DNA from: Thermoclostridium sp036562185
GTDB lineage: Bacteria; Bacillota; Clostridia; DSM-8532
Reading direction: 5' to 3'
NCBI GenBank assembly: GCA_036562185.1
Contig: DATCKN010000061.1
Coordinates: forward strand, 62,001 to 126,000
Length of the DNA: 64,000 bases
Positions within the stretch are counted from its first letter, which is position 1, and each line of letters starts with the position of its first letter. Under the pieces are notes generated by a model. That model searched no databases and was not told where the DNA came from. It saw only the letters and a list, made by a program, of their open reading frames with translations. The position numbers and the translations under genes are program-made. Shown one piece after another: positions 46,676 to 54,917 of this stretch.

Positions 46676-47786
46676 GGCTCAGCCTGGCTTCCTCCCTTCT
46701 TTTTCTTATTCTCGCCCTGGCTGAAGCAACTGAAAGCAGAATTATTGGTAAAATAAGTGTAACAATCCAGGAAAAAGTACGGTATATCTGCATATCTGCC
46801 TGGAGTGTGGAGTACAGGTTTTCAGGCAAAAGGCTCAAAGTAAAAACGAGAATAATAAACGGTACTACTAACGGCTTGCGGTACTTAAGGCTGAAGGTTC
46901 TTTGAAATATATAGGTTATAAAGTACAGGTTCGCACTAAGATATAAAAAGGCACAGGAAGCCCATATCAATATAAATGCCGGTTCTATCCGTGAGAACAC
47001 TCTGCCTATCTTAATTGTTCTGGCCATTTGGTATACCGGAAGGAAAAATTCAGTTGACGTTGGATACGGATAAGCCATAAGATAACACAATACTGACAAG
47101 ACCAGGAAAATACCCGAAAAAAATATACCATACCTGCCTACTTCCCCATAACTTCTTTTCTTCTTCAGGAAAGGCATTAAAAAAAACAGTGCAACCACTT
47201 CGGAAAAGTAAGACAAATTAATTATGCCTTTTTCGAATATCGCATTAACACCTAATCCGAGCCATGGTGAAAGCTTGCTTACATCATACCGTGGGATGTT
47301 GAATAAAAGGATCAGCAAAAAAGCCGCAGCCAAAAGCGGTATTGCAAGGACATGAAGCCTGCTGATTGCTTCAATCCCAAGATAAGCGCCAACTATCATT
47401 CCTATGGCAAAAAGCAGTATAACTATACTGACCGGAGTGGATGTAAGGCTTATGACTTTGATATCCTCGGCGAATTGCCTCAGTATAACATAGGTTATAA
47501 ATATGAACTGGGCAAGGTAAACAATACCTGTAAATATCCTTCCTGTTTCGCCAAAAGCAATCTCACTTACGCCCAGAAGGTCATTACCTTCAAATTTTTT
47601 ATATAATCGGGTCATGATTAAAAACAGTATATATACAACCACCGAATCAAGCAGAATCATCAGCCACGCGGCAGTTCCCGCGTCCTCAGAAACAGTTCTC
47701 GGAAAGTCAAGTATAATCTTGGTGCAAAGCAAATTAAGCAAAATGCAGGCAGCTTCAAAATTACCGATTGTTGTCTTCTGATCCAT
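46668..47786 (-). CDS. gerKB: GerAB/GerKB family germination permease
   Basis: A 372-residue protein with about ten transmembrane segments of the amino-acid-permease-like spore germination family. It is the B subunit of the germinant receptor and is thought to bind the nutrient. IGNFEAACILLNLLCTKIIL starts the first helix. Its ATG lies within the 3' end of gerKA (26-base overlap), so translation is coupled. Confidence 0.92.
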   Translation of the reverse strand: MDQKTTIGNFEAACILLNLLCTKIILDFPRTVSEDAGTAAWLMILLDSVVVYILFLIMTRLYKKFEGNDLLGVSEIAFGETGRIFTGIVYLAQFIFITYVILRQFAEDIKVISLTSTPVSIVILLFAIGMIVGAYLGIEAISRLHVLAIPLLAAAFLLILLFNIPRYDVSKLSPWLGLGVNAIFEKGIINLSYFSEVVALFFLMPFLKKKRSYGEVGRYGIFFSGIFLVLSVLCYLMAYPYPTSTEFFLPVYQMARTIKIGRVFSRIEPAFILIWASCAFLYLSANLYFITYIFQRTFSLKYRKPLVVPFIILVFTLSLLPENLYSTLQADMQIYRTFSWIVTLILPIILLSVASARARIRKRREEARLSHD

Positions 47787-49614
47787 CCACCCTTACCCCT
47801 TTCTCCGATTTTACCCACTTTCTGCTGATAAATGGCTGCTGCTTTACATCCTTCGGGTTTATAAAATCAGGTCTGTCTTCTTCTTTCCACAGTGGTGCCC
47901 TGAAAATAGTATTGGTTCTTCTGCCCGTTGTTTTAGGTGCAAACGGTGCAAGGAAAGGAACACCAAAGGATTTTGCATTAATCAGGAAAAGAAAGTGTAT
48001 GAAGATACCCAGGCTTATTCCCAGAAGACCTGAAAAGCCAGCCAGAAGTATATAGATAAAACGCATTGCGCGGAAAGAGTATCCAAGCGAAAAGTCCGGG
48101 ACTGCAAAGGAACCGATTCCCGTTACTGCTACAATGATAATAAGGAAAGGACTTACCAGATTAGCCGAAACAGCAGCCTGGCCCAATATTAATCCACCGA
48201 CAATGCTAAGGGTTGGACCTATCGGCCCGGGTATCCTTATCCCTGCTTCGCGGATAAGCTCAAAGGCCACCTCCATGATAATAATGCTTACTATTGTCGG
48301 GAAAGGAACCTTTTCCCTCGATGATGCAATTGCAAGAAGCAAGTCGGTTGGCAGCATCTCCTGGTGGTAATTCGTTATTGCCAGATAAATAGCAGGCAGA
48401 AAGAGTGTGATTAAAATACCCAGAATCCTTATAAAGCGAAGTAATGTGGAATATGGGTACCTCAGATAATAGTCTTCGGGCGAATGTATAAGATTGAAAA
48501 AGGTTATCGGTACTACTATTACATGAGGGCTCCCATGAACTATTATCGCAACGCGCCCTTCACCCAGGTAAGCTGCCACTCTGTCAGGCCGTTCGGTTAA
48601 AAGCATTTGCGGTGCGGGCAGAAATGTACTGTCTTCCAAAAACTGCTCAAGTTCGCCCGAATCACGCAAATAAGCAATTTTTATACTTTTAAGTCTCTTC
48701 CTGACTTCATCAACAAGCCTGCTGTTTGCTATATTTTTTATATAGACAATACTGCAGGGGGTTTTGCTTCTTTCTCCCACCAATACATCTTCCACAATCA
48801 GATTTTCATCCTTGATTATTTTTCTGAGAAGGGCCGAATTAGCCCTGCTTATTTCAATAAAAGACTCTCTTGGACCACGTATGTTAAGTTCTGATGTGGG
48901 CTGTTCAACATTCCTGTGTTCCCAGCCCTTCACATCGGCCGCAAAAGCCACATCGAGACTGTCAATAAATATACCTATACCGCCAAAATTAATTTCATCA
49001 ACAACTTCCTGGTATAATTTACACACTTTAATCTGGTTTTGCGGAATCAAATGATCAAATATGATCTCTCTTACCGGCTGGTCTTCTGTATCCATCGGCA
49101 TAACTGACAACGTCATCAGCGGAAGCAGAATATTGTTATTAATAATGGAAGTTTCGACCAAGCCATCAAAAAAGCAGACAAAAGCCCGGTATACCTTATC
49201 TTTCACCCTCACCTTGAATTCACGTATTTTAAAGTCCCCATTTATATCTGCACTGTATATTTTTTTTATCACCTCAAGACATGTATCAATGGAATTGTCT
49301 ATTTTTCCGTCATTTTCGCCTTCATCGTCATTTTCTTTTTCATCATCGCCTTTTTCTTTGCTGTTTATCGGAATTGGTTTTGTTATCTTTTTTTTCCTGT
49401 CATCTTTTCTGGCATCCTCATTTCTGCTGTCATGTTCTTTTTCTTCTTTATCATTATCTTTCTCTTCTTTTTCCTCTTTCTTCATGGATGGATCTCTATT
49501 GTCATCATCGGAATTATCCGGTTGGTTTCCAAAATCATCAAGCACAAAAGGAGTTTTTGGTTCTTCCGGCTTAAACAATAATATTGATTTAAGATAAGAA
49601 GCTATATCCTTCAA
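47761..49614 (-). CDS. gerKA: GerAA/GerKA family germination protein
   Basis: A 617-residue A subunit of a GerA-type receptor. From about residue 115 it matches the family, with a cytosolic N-terminal part and about five C-terminal membrane helices. Blocks include VLVGERSKTPCSIVYIKNIA, RPDRVAAYLGEGRVAIIVHG and LILGQAAVSANLVSP. Residues from about 30 to 105 form a very acidic and lysine-rich insertion dominated by D, E, K and N. TTG at 49614 is six bases after GGGAGGG and is preferred over the frame to 49692. It is the first gene of the operon gerKA-KB-KC-small membrane protein. Confidence 0.92.
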   Translation of the reverse strand: MKDIASYLKSILLFKPEEPKTPFVLDDFGNQPDNSDDDNRDPSMKKEEKEEKDNDKEEKEHDSRNEDARKDDRKKKITKPIPINSKEKGDDEKENDDEGENDGKIDNSIDTCLEVIKKIYSADINGDFKIREFKVRVKDKVYRAFVCFFDGLVETSIINNNILLPLMTLSVMPMDTEDQPVREIIFDHLIPQNQIKVCKLYQEVVDEINFGGIGIFIDSLDVAFAADVKGWEHRNVEQPTSELNIRGPRESFIEISRANSALLRKIIKDENLIVEDVLVGERSKTPCSIVYIKNIANSRLVDEVRKRLKSIKIAYLRDSGELEQFLEDSTFLPAPQMLLTERPDRVAAYLGEGRVAIIVHGSPHVIVVPITFFNLIHSPEDYYLRYPYSTLLRFIRILGILITLFLPAIYLAITNYHQEMLPTDLLLAIASSREKVPFPTIVSIIIMEVAFELIREAGIRIPGPIGPTLSIVGGLILGQAAVSANLVSPFLIIIVAVTGIGSFAVPDFSLGYSFRAMRFIYILLAGFSGLLGISLGIFIHFLFLINAKSFGVPFLAPFAPKTTGRRTNTIFRAPLWKEEDRPDFINPKDVKQQPFISRKWVKSEKGVRVDGSEDNNR

Positions 49615-49723
49615 AAAACACCCTCCCTGAAAGAACAGTCTTAGGTTAGTTTTCTCAATGAGTATGGATGTTATACTTTTGAAATAAACCATCTGTGACG
49701 GGTGTAAAATTAGATTATTTCTA

Positions 49724-49752
49724 TTGATAATTTAAATGTTTTTGTGTATAAT
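49724..49752 (+). promoter_or_regulatory. sigma-A-type promoter of tRNA-Val
   Basis: TTGATA at 49724-49729 and TATAAT at 49747-49752 are separated by 17 bases, about 60 bases before the tRNA. Confidence 0.8.
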
Positions 49753-49812
49753 TATCTACGCATGGGAAATTGGCAGGAATGAAAATAATAAGATTCATAA
49801 AGGGTTTTTTTC

Positions 49813-49889
49813 GGTCACTTAGCTCAGCTGGTTAGAGTACCACGTTGACATCGTGGGGGTCGCTGGTTCGATTCCAGTAGTGACCACCA
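49813..49889 (+). tRNA. tRNA-Val (anticodon GAC)
   Basis: The acceptor stem GGTCACT pairs with AGTGACC, followed by A and encoded CCA. The anticodon arm CCACG-TTGACAT-CGTGG gives GAC, which reads GUC and GUU. The D and T arms are regular. Confidence 0.96.
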
Positions 49890-49892
49890 AAG

Positions 49893-49925
49893 AAAAGGAT
49901 TAGGTTTACAGCCTAATCCTTTTTG
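49893..49925 (+). terminator. terminator after tRNA-Val
   Basis: A 12-bp stem (AAAAGGATTAGG / CCTAATCCTTTT) with a seven-base loop runs into further Ts. Confidence 0.88.
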
Positions 49926-50001
49926 TTAATTATTATCCATATATTCTACCGGATGAAACTTACTTTGCAATCATTGAAAGAAATATGAATGCATTTCGCC
50001 G

Positions 50002-50037
50002 ATAAAAAAGGCTTTCGGTATTGACTGAAAGCCTTTT
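50002..50037 (-). terminator. terminator of the citramalate synthase gene
   Basis: An 11-bp stem (GAAAAGGCTTTC-side arm AAAAGGCTTTC / GAAAGCCTTTT) with a ten-base loop is followed on the minus strand by TTTTAT. It starts nine bases past the stop codon. Confidence 0.85.
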
Positions 50038-50045
50038 CATTATAT

Positions 50046-51575
50046 TCAGCTCTGCTGTAAATTCATTTCTTCAATCAGGTTCAGCGCTTTCATTGTAGCT
50101 TTTATCGCTGATGCCGTCTGATCTGAATCCAGACCCCTTGTTTTAAACTCGCGCCCAAGATACCAGGTAATTGATGTTTCAACCAGCGCATTTGTCCTTC
50201 CCCCGGGAGGTATCGTTACGATATAATCCACCAGTTGTGGCATGGGTTTGTTAACTTTTTCATATATCTTTGTTATTGCTTTCATAAATGCATCATATTG
50301 TCCGTCACCGTTTGAAGTCTCTTCATATACCTCGCCGTTGATTTTAAGGCTTACTGTTGAAACAGGCTTCAAATTTCTGGCATGGCATATGTAGTAGTTC
50401 AGAAGTTTAATCTTGTCTTCTGTCTGCTTTGCCCTAAATACATCAGAAATAATATATGGAAGATCGTCAGTGGTGATATTCTCTTTTTTGTCGCCCAGTT
50501 CAACTATTCTGTCGGTGATTTTACGTATGGATTCCTTATCGAGTTCTATGCCGAGTTCTTCCAGGTTCTTCTGAATACTTGCCTTTCCTGAAACTTTTCC
50601 TAAAGCATATTTCCTGTGCCTTCCAAAGCGTTCAGGAATCAAATTGCTGCAATACAGGTTGGCTTTATTGTCGCCATCGGCATGCACCCCGCTGGTCTGG
50701 GTAAAACAGTTCTCTCCTACGATTGGCTTGTTCCCCGGTATTCTAATACCTGAAAACGCTTCAACTATTTTGCTGATCTTTGCAAGTTTGGTTTCATCAA
50801 CGCTTAACTCAATACCTCCGCAAAAATCATTAAGAACACCGACAACACTTGACAAGGGTGCATTCCCTGTTCTTTCGCCCAGACCGTTTACAGTCGTATG
50901 AACTCCTACCGCCCCTGCCTTAACTGCCATAAAAGTATTTGCAACTGCCAGATCATAATCGTTATGAGCGTGAAAATCGAACCTGAGTCCGGGATACCTG
51001 TCCACCATTAACTTAACCAATTGATATGTCTGCTCGGGTTGCAGTACACCAAGTGTGTCGGGGAGCATAAATCTCTCTATTTCCTGATCCCTCAAAGCAT
51101 CAATCAGCTGAAAGACATACTCGGGAGACTCTACAATGCCTTCAGACCAAATCTCAAGATATACATTAACCCGTATTCCTTTCGAACGTGCATAACTTAT
51201 TACATTTTTAATATCCCGTATATGTTCATCAGGTGTTTTTTTCAACTGGTACATTACATGTTTGACAGAGCCTTTGCACAGAAGGTTTATGACTCTCGCT
51301 CCAGATTCGTATATCCAGTCCACCGACGCAGTACCGTCTACAAAACCGAGAACTTCAATACGGTCAAGATACCCTTTCTGAGCACACCAGTTTGTTATCA
51401 GCTTGACAGCCTCCATTTCACCTTTGGAAACTCTGGCTGATGCCACTTCCACTCTGTCAACCTTTACTTCTTCCAGAAGCATTTTTGCAATATTATATTT
51501 CTCGGTATGAGTAAAAGATACACCCGGGGTTTGTTCTCCGTCCCTCAAAGTTGTATCCATAATCTCTACTCTCAT
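50046..51575 (-). CDS. cimA: (R)-citramalate synthase, Leptospira-like
   Basis: A 509-residue enzyme of the isopropylmalate/citramalate synthase family. The HMGL-like barrel has DTTLRDGEQTPGVSF, metal ligands in FHAHNDYDLAVAN, and NGLGERTGNAPL. The C-terminal LeuA-type allosteric domain has EETSNGDGQYDAFMKAI and VDYIVTIPPGGRTNALVET. DRVEVASARVSKGE and ERFGRHRKYALGKVSGKASI are very close to remembered Leptospira CimA. It condenses pyruvate and acetyl-CoA to citramalate for the threonine-independent isoleucine route. 2-Isopropylmalate synthase activity cannot be excluded. No other leu or ilv gene is adjacent, and no leader attenuator was seen. Confidence 0.87.
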   Translation of the reverse strand: MRVEIMDTTLRDGEQTPGVSFTHTEKYNIAKMLLEEVKVDRVEVASARVSKGEMEAVKLITNWCAQKGYLDRIEVLGFVDGTASVDWIYESGARVINLLCKGSVKHVMYQLKKTPDEHIRDIKNVISYARSKGIRVNVYLEIWSEGIVESPEYVFQLIDALRDQEIERFMLPDTLGVLQPEQTYQLVKLMVDRYPGLRFDFHAHNDYDLAVANTFMAVKAGAVGVHTTVNGLGERTGNAPLSSVVGVLNDFCGGIELSVDETKLAKISKIVEAFSGIRIPGNKPIVGENCFTQTSGVHADGDNKANLYCSNLIPERFGRHRKYALGKVSGKASIQKNLEELGIELDKESIRKITDRIVELGDKKENITTDDLPYIISDVFRAKQTEDKIKLLNYYICHARNLKPVSTVSLKINGEVYEETSNGDGQYDAFMKAITKIYEKVNKPMPQLVDYIVTIPPGGRTNALVETSITWYLGREFKTRGLDSDQTASAIKATMKALNLIEEMNLQQS

Positions 51576-51614
51576 AAAGATTTCTCCCTGTCTTGAAAAA
51601 ATTTTTACACTATT

Positions 51615-51932
51615 TTACCGTAAAAGAGCCATGCAGTAAAGATAAAAAAAATATAACCTGCCTAAAATTCGGACCAGATATTCAACATCATCGGGCAGCA
51701 GGTGTAATAAAAAGGAATTTTCAGATGCTCTATTTTTCATCTGATTAACTGCCTGCCTTGAAACTTTGTTGTGATTTGCTATCTCTGTTACGGTATAACC
51801 TAAGAAAAAAATCATGTATATTAACATTAATTCTTGTTTTGTTAGTATCTTTTTTATAAATTGCAGTTCGATTTCGCATTTTTGATATAAGTCAGTTGTT
51901 GATGATAATGCTTCAATGTAATAATAGAAAGC
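51615..51932 (-). pseudogene. sigma-70 region-4-like frame without a clear start
   Basis: The minus-strand frame is open for 105 codons up to a stop at 51935-51933. It encodes a helix-turn-helix like sigma region 4: LTKQELMLIYMIFFLGYTVT followed by EIANHNKVSRQAVNQMKNRA. The first ATG is at 51827, inside this homologous part, and has no ribosome-binding site. The upstream codons offer no ATG, GTG or TTG. It may be a decayed sigma-like gene or use an unusual start. No sigma region 2 is present. Confidence 0.4.
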
Positions 51933-52055
51933 TTATTTTACAGACTTTTCTTTCACACTCTCTGGCCATCATTCAAAATTTGAACCGTTGCTTTCAGGTT
52001 ATACTGCATAATCCGGATTTTCGCTATTATACCCTTAATGGGTATAATATTGGAA
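51933..52055. other. intergenic segment with perfect 9-bp inverted repeat
   Basis: ATTATACCC (52026-52034) and GGGTATAAT (52040-52048) form a perfect palindrome with a five-base centre, giving a TATAAT on each strand. It lies between the sigma-like frame and the degU terminator and could be an operator or divergent promoter. Nothing else was recognised. Confidence 0.4.
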
Positions 52056-52084
52056 TAAAAAAAAGAACCTACATAATAGGTTCC
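52056..52084 (-). terminator. terminator of the nrdR-degS-degU operon
   Basis: On the minus strand a seven-bp stem (GAACCTA / TAGGTTC) with a five-base loop is followed by eight Ts, just after the degU stop. Confidence 0.85.
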
Positions 52085-52087
52085 AAA

Positions 52088-52738
52088 TCAGATTATATTG
52101 TGTTTTAATGCATAGACTGCTGCCTGAGTCCTGTCCGAAACCTGTAATTTTTTGAATATATTAGAAATATGGTTTTTTACTGTTTTCTCACTGATATAAA
52201 GAGTCTTTGCTATCTCTTTGTTCAAAAGGCCCTTTGCTATCAGCCTTAATACCTCAAGCTCCCTGTCGCTCAGGACGCTGTCTTTCTTTGAAGCAGTTTT
52301 TCCATGCTGCATGTATTTTTTGAATTCCAGTACCAGGTCTTTCGCCATGGTAGGCTGAATATATGTCTCACCCTGGTATACCTTTCTGATCGCTTCAATA
52401 AGCACATACCCATCAGCATCTTTAAGAACATACCCGCTTGCACCCAGTTGCAGTGACTGGAACAAATATTCCTTGTCCTGATGGATTGTCAGCATTATAA
52501 TTTTTGCATTGGCATCTTTCTGCCTAATCAGTTCCAAAGCCTGCAACCCGTTCTTTTTAGGCATGTTGATATCCATTAAAACTATGTCGGGTTTTTCTGC
52601 CTGGTAATAGTCTGCAGCCTGAGTTCCGTCTGCGGCTTCAGCCACCACCTTGATATCGTTTTCAAGCTCAATTAACTGTTTTAGTCCCTGACGAACCATG
52701 GAATGATCTTCTACCAACATCACACGTATCTTTTCCAT
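52088..52738 (-). CDS. degU: NarL/FixJ family response regulator (DegU-like)
   Basis: A 216-residue two-domain regulator. The receiver domain (about residues 1-118) has the phosphorylation site in IVLMDINMPKKNG. The LuxR-type DNA-binding domain (about 150-212) has LSDRELEVLRLIAKG and ISEKTVKNHISNIFKKL. It is the likely partner of the kinase encoded 18 bases upstream. ATG at 52738 is seven bases after AAGGAG. DegU naming follows the gene pair; the regulon here is unknown. Confidence 0.9.
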   Translation of the reverse strand: MEKIRVMLVEDHSMVRQGLKQLIELENDIKVVAEAADGTQAADYYQAEKPDIVLMDINMPKKNGLQALELIRQKDANAKIIMLTIHQDKEYLFQSLQLGASGYVLKDADGYVLIEAIRKVYQGETYIQPTMAKDLVLEFKKYMQHGKTASKKDSVLSDRELEVLRLIAKGLLNKEIAKTLYISEKTVKNHISNIFKKLQVSDRTQAAVYALKHNII

Positions 52739-52756
52739 TAACAATCTCCTTTCCTC

Positions 52757-53905
52757 CTATACATATGGAAGGATAACACTAATTGTTGTCCCCTTACCCG
52801 GACAGGATTTTATTTCCATAGTCCCATCAAGCAGTTCAATTCGTTCTTTTATGCTAAAAAGGCCGAATCCTCCCATATTATCATCTTTATCAACCTTTAT
52901 GTTTTCTATGTCGAAACCTTTACCTTTGTCAGAAACCGTTAATACTACGTTTGAAGGAGTGAACTCAATTCGTACTGATGCAGTCTTTGCTCCTGAATGC
53001 TTACGAACATTATTCAATGCTTCCTGAACCACTCTGAATATCGTAAGTGTTAGATTTTCATCATTTATCTCCTTCTCAACCCCTCTTATCTGGAAATTTA
53101 TAACAATTCCGGTTTCCGTGGAAAACTTATCCATATACTTTTTAAGAGTGGGTATAAGTCCTATATCTTCAAGGGACATAGGCCGTAAAGCATACATTAT
53201 TCTTCTCACGTCAACAAGCGAATCCCGTACAATCTTCTTTAAAATTTTCAACTCTTCCTTGGCTCTATTTATATCGGTATCAATTAATTTTTCACAAATT
53301 TCGGCTTTAAGCACTATGTTGGACAAAGTTTGGGCAGGCCCGTCATGTATCTCCCTGGCAACCCTGCTTCTTTCCTCTTCCTGGGCTTTTATAACGCGAA
53401 TTGCAAGGTATTTCCTTTTTTCAACATCCTCAAGCTGTATGTTTACACTGTTTAAATCCCCTGACAAATACTCCATTATGGTGCCAACCTGGTTTATTAA
53501 CTGCTCTGCCTTGTTAACAGTCTTTGAAGCTTCCATTAAACGTCTTTCCAGCTCATTTCTCCGTATAATTGCAAACCTTTCTCTCTCCCTGTTGACTGCC
53601 AGTTCAACCCTGATTTTGTCAGCTGCTTCATATGCAGAACGTATATCATCCTGAGAAAACTTTTCAAAGTTCTTACTTACCATTGCAAGCCTTACACGGC
53701 TTGATTTCAAAGCAATCTCCAATTCGTCGTTTTTCTTGATAATTCTTTCAACTTCAATTTTCAGGTCTTCAAGATCTTTTTTCAGGCGTTCACATTCATT
53801 TCTTGCCCCCTCGGCTATATCGTAAATTGCTTCACGGCTTTTATCGATCATGCTGATGGTATTCTTTATGATTACATTTAACCTGGATACACTGAATTTT
53901 TCCAA
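52757..53905 (-). CDS. degS: cytosolic sensor histidine kinase (DegS-like)
   Basis: A 382-residue kinase with no transmembrane helix. Residues 1 to about 175 are a long coiled coil, followed by the HisKA_3 domain with the phospho-histidine in ARVAREIHDGPAQTLSN-like VAREIHDGPAQTLSNIV. The HATPase domain contains VVQEALNNVRKHSGA and DKGKGFD. This layout is that of DegS. TTG at 53905 lies nine bases after GGAGG. It is downstream of nrdR by 16 bases. Confidence 0.92.
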   Translation of the reverse strand: MEKFSVSRLNVIIKNTISMIDKSREAIYDIAEGARNECERLKKDLEDLKIEVERIIKKNDELEIALKSSRVRLAMVSKNFEKFSQDDIRSAYEAADKIRVELAVNRERERFAIIRRNELERRLMEASKTVNKAEQLINQVGTIMEYLSGDLNSVNIQLEDVEKRKYLAIRVIKAQEEERSRVAREIHDGPAQTLSNIVLKAEICEKLIDTDINRAKEELKILKKIVRDSLVDVRRIMYALRPMSLEDIGLIPTLKKYMDKFSTETGIVINFQIRGVEKEINDENLTLTIFRVVQEALNNVRKHSGAKTASVRIEFTPSNVVLTVSDKGKGFDIENIKVDKDDNMGGFGLFSIKERIELLDGTMEIKSCPGKGTTISVILPYV

Positions 53906-53921
53906 GTTAGGTTACCTCCGA

Positions 53922-54377
53922 CTATTTTTCCTCAAGAATTTTCTTCAGTTCTGCCATAAAAGTGTTAATATCCTTAAACTGCCGATAAACCGATGCAAAA
54001 CGGACATAGGCCACTTCATCCAGTTTTCTTAACTCCTCCATAACCAGTTCTCCAATGACTGTGCTTGTTACCTCCCTTTCGAGAGTATTATGGATCTTTG
54101 CTTCGACATTATCAATCAGTTCCTCTATCTGATGTATCGAAACCGGGCGTTTTTCACACGCTCTCAAAACACCGTTCAACAGTTTTTCCCTGTTATAAGG
54201 CTGGCGGGACTTGTCCTTTTTTATAACAATTAAAGGCATATATTCAACTTTTTCATACGTCGTAAAGCGTTTCTGGCATTTTAGGCATTCCCTGCGTCTT
54301 CTAATTGTGGCTCCCTCATCTGTTGGGCGAGAGTCGATTACCCTGTCTTCAAGGTGGGAGCAATATGGACACTTCAT
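53922..54377 (-). CDS. nrdR: ribonucleotide reductase repressor NrdR
   Basis: A 151-residue repressor. The N-terminal zinc ribbon is CPYC...CLKC at residues 3-34, with DSRPTDEGATIRRRRECL. An ATP-cone domain (about 49-139) starts VIKKDKSRQPYNREKLL. NrdR binds NrdR boxes in RNR promoters when it carries dATP. No nrd gene is in the window. It heads a nrdR-degS-degU transcript. Confidence 0.96.
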   Translation of the reverse strand: MKCPYCSHLEDRVIDSRPTDEGATIRRRRECLKCQKRFTTYEKVEYMPLIVIKKDKSRQPYNREKLLNGVLRACEKRPVSIHQIEELIDNVEAKIHNTLEREVTSTVIGELVMEELRKLDEVAYVRFASVYRQFKDINTFMAELKKILEEK

Positions 54378-54527
54378 AGCCTACCTCCTTTGTGCTTTTC
54401 TATATCAACATTAGAAGCTAATGTATTTTGCAATAACCGGTTCTTCATTTTTTTATTAAGTATTTTATAATTATACATTAAATATCGGTTAATTAACAAA
54501 TTTTTTTGAAAAGTATAATATCGTATA

Positions 54528-54827
54528 TTATCGAGTATTCAGATCAACAAGTATAATATCATCACCTATTTTTTTTATATCCCTCCATGGAATTACCATT
54601 TCTTCAATTCTACCAAGCAGGCGAAAAATTGACCATCTGCCGGGAAGTATTAATGCTGTAATCTTCCCCGTTTCAAGGGAGAATTCGGCATCCTTTACAA
54701 ATCCCAGCCTTTTTCCGTCAGCAATGTTTATTACTTCCTTATGCCTTAAATCGGCTATTCTGCTTATATTTGAATTGGGAAGCTGTATACCGTTCCGTTC
54801 GGAACTTCTGTATTCTTTCTGAAGCAT
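54528..54827 (-). CDS. ymxH: YlmC/YmxH family PRC-barrel sporulation protein
   Basis: The core IADLRHKEVINIADGKRLG, followed by FVKDAEFSLETGKITALILP, is the YlmC/YmxH PRC-barrel domain. It is normally about 85 residues long and encoded downstream of sigG, as here. The start is uncertain. The frame is open to 54908, but that part overlaps the sigG terminator. ATG at 54827 gives 99 residues; ATG at 54857 is possible, and neither has a strong ribosome-binding site. Confidence 0.8.
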   Translation of the reverse strand: MLQKEYRSSERNGIQLPNSNISRIADLRHKEVINIADGKRLGFVKDAEFSLETGKITALILPGRWSIFRLLGRIEEMVIPWRDIKKIGDDIILVDLNTR

Positions 54828-54872
54828 AACATGTACCCGAAAAAAGAAAGATTCCATTACAAATTTATTCAT

Positions 54873-54902
54873 AATAAAAGGAAGTAAGAACATCTTACTT
54901 CC
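54873..54902 (-). terminator. terminator after sigG
   Basis: On the minus strand GGAAGTAAG and CTTACTTCC form a nine-bp stem with loop ATGTT, followed by TTTTATT. It is 15 bases past the sigG stop. Confidence 0.82.
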
Positions 54903-54917
54903 CTTCAATACTCTACC

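Noticed and set aside
48764..49597. Long plus-strand frames over gerKA, rich in Ser and Phe
   Set aside because: They are antisense to the charged D/E/K stretch of gerKA; the composition is the complement of that repeat-like sequence.
49614..49692. Sigma-G promoter of the gerK operon
   Set aside because: CATACT-like and GTATA-like pieces are present on the minus strand but not at the proper 17-18 base spacing, so no site is called.
51576..51614. Leader attenuator or T-box before cimA
   Set aside because: Only a short gap lies between the cimA start and the sigma-like frame, and no T-box motif or competing hairpins were seen.
53118..53654. 178-codon plus-strand frame
   Set aside because: It is antisense to the degS coiled coil and has no start signals.
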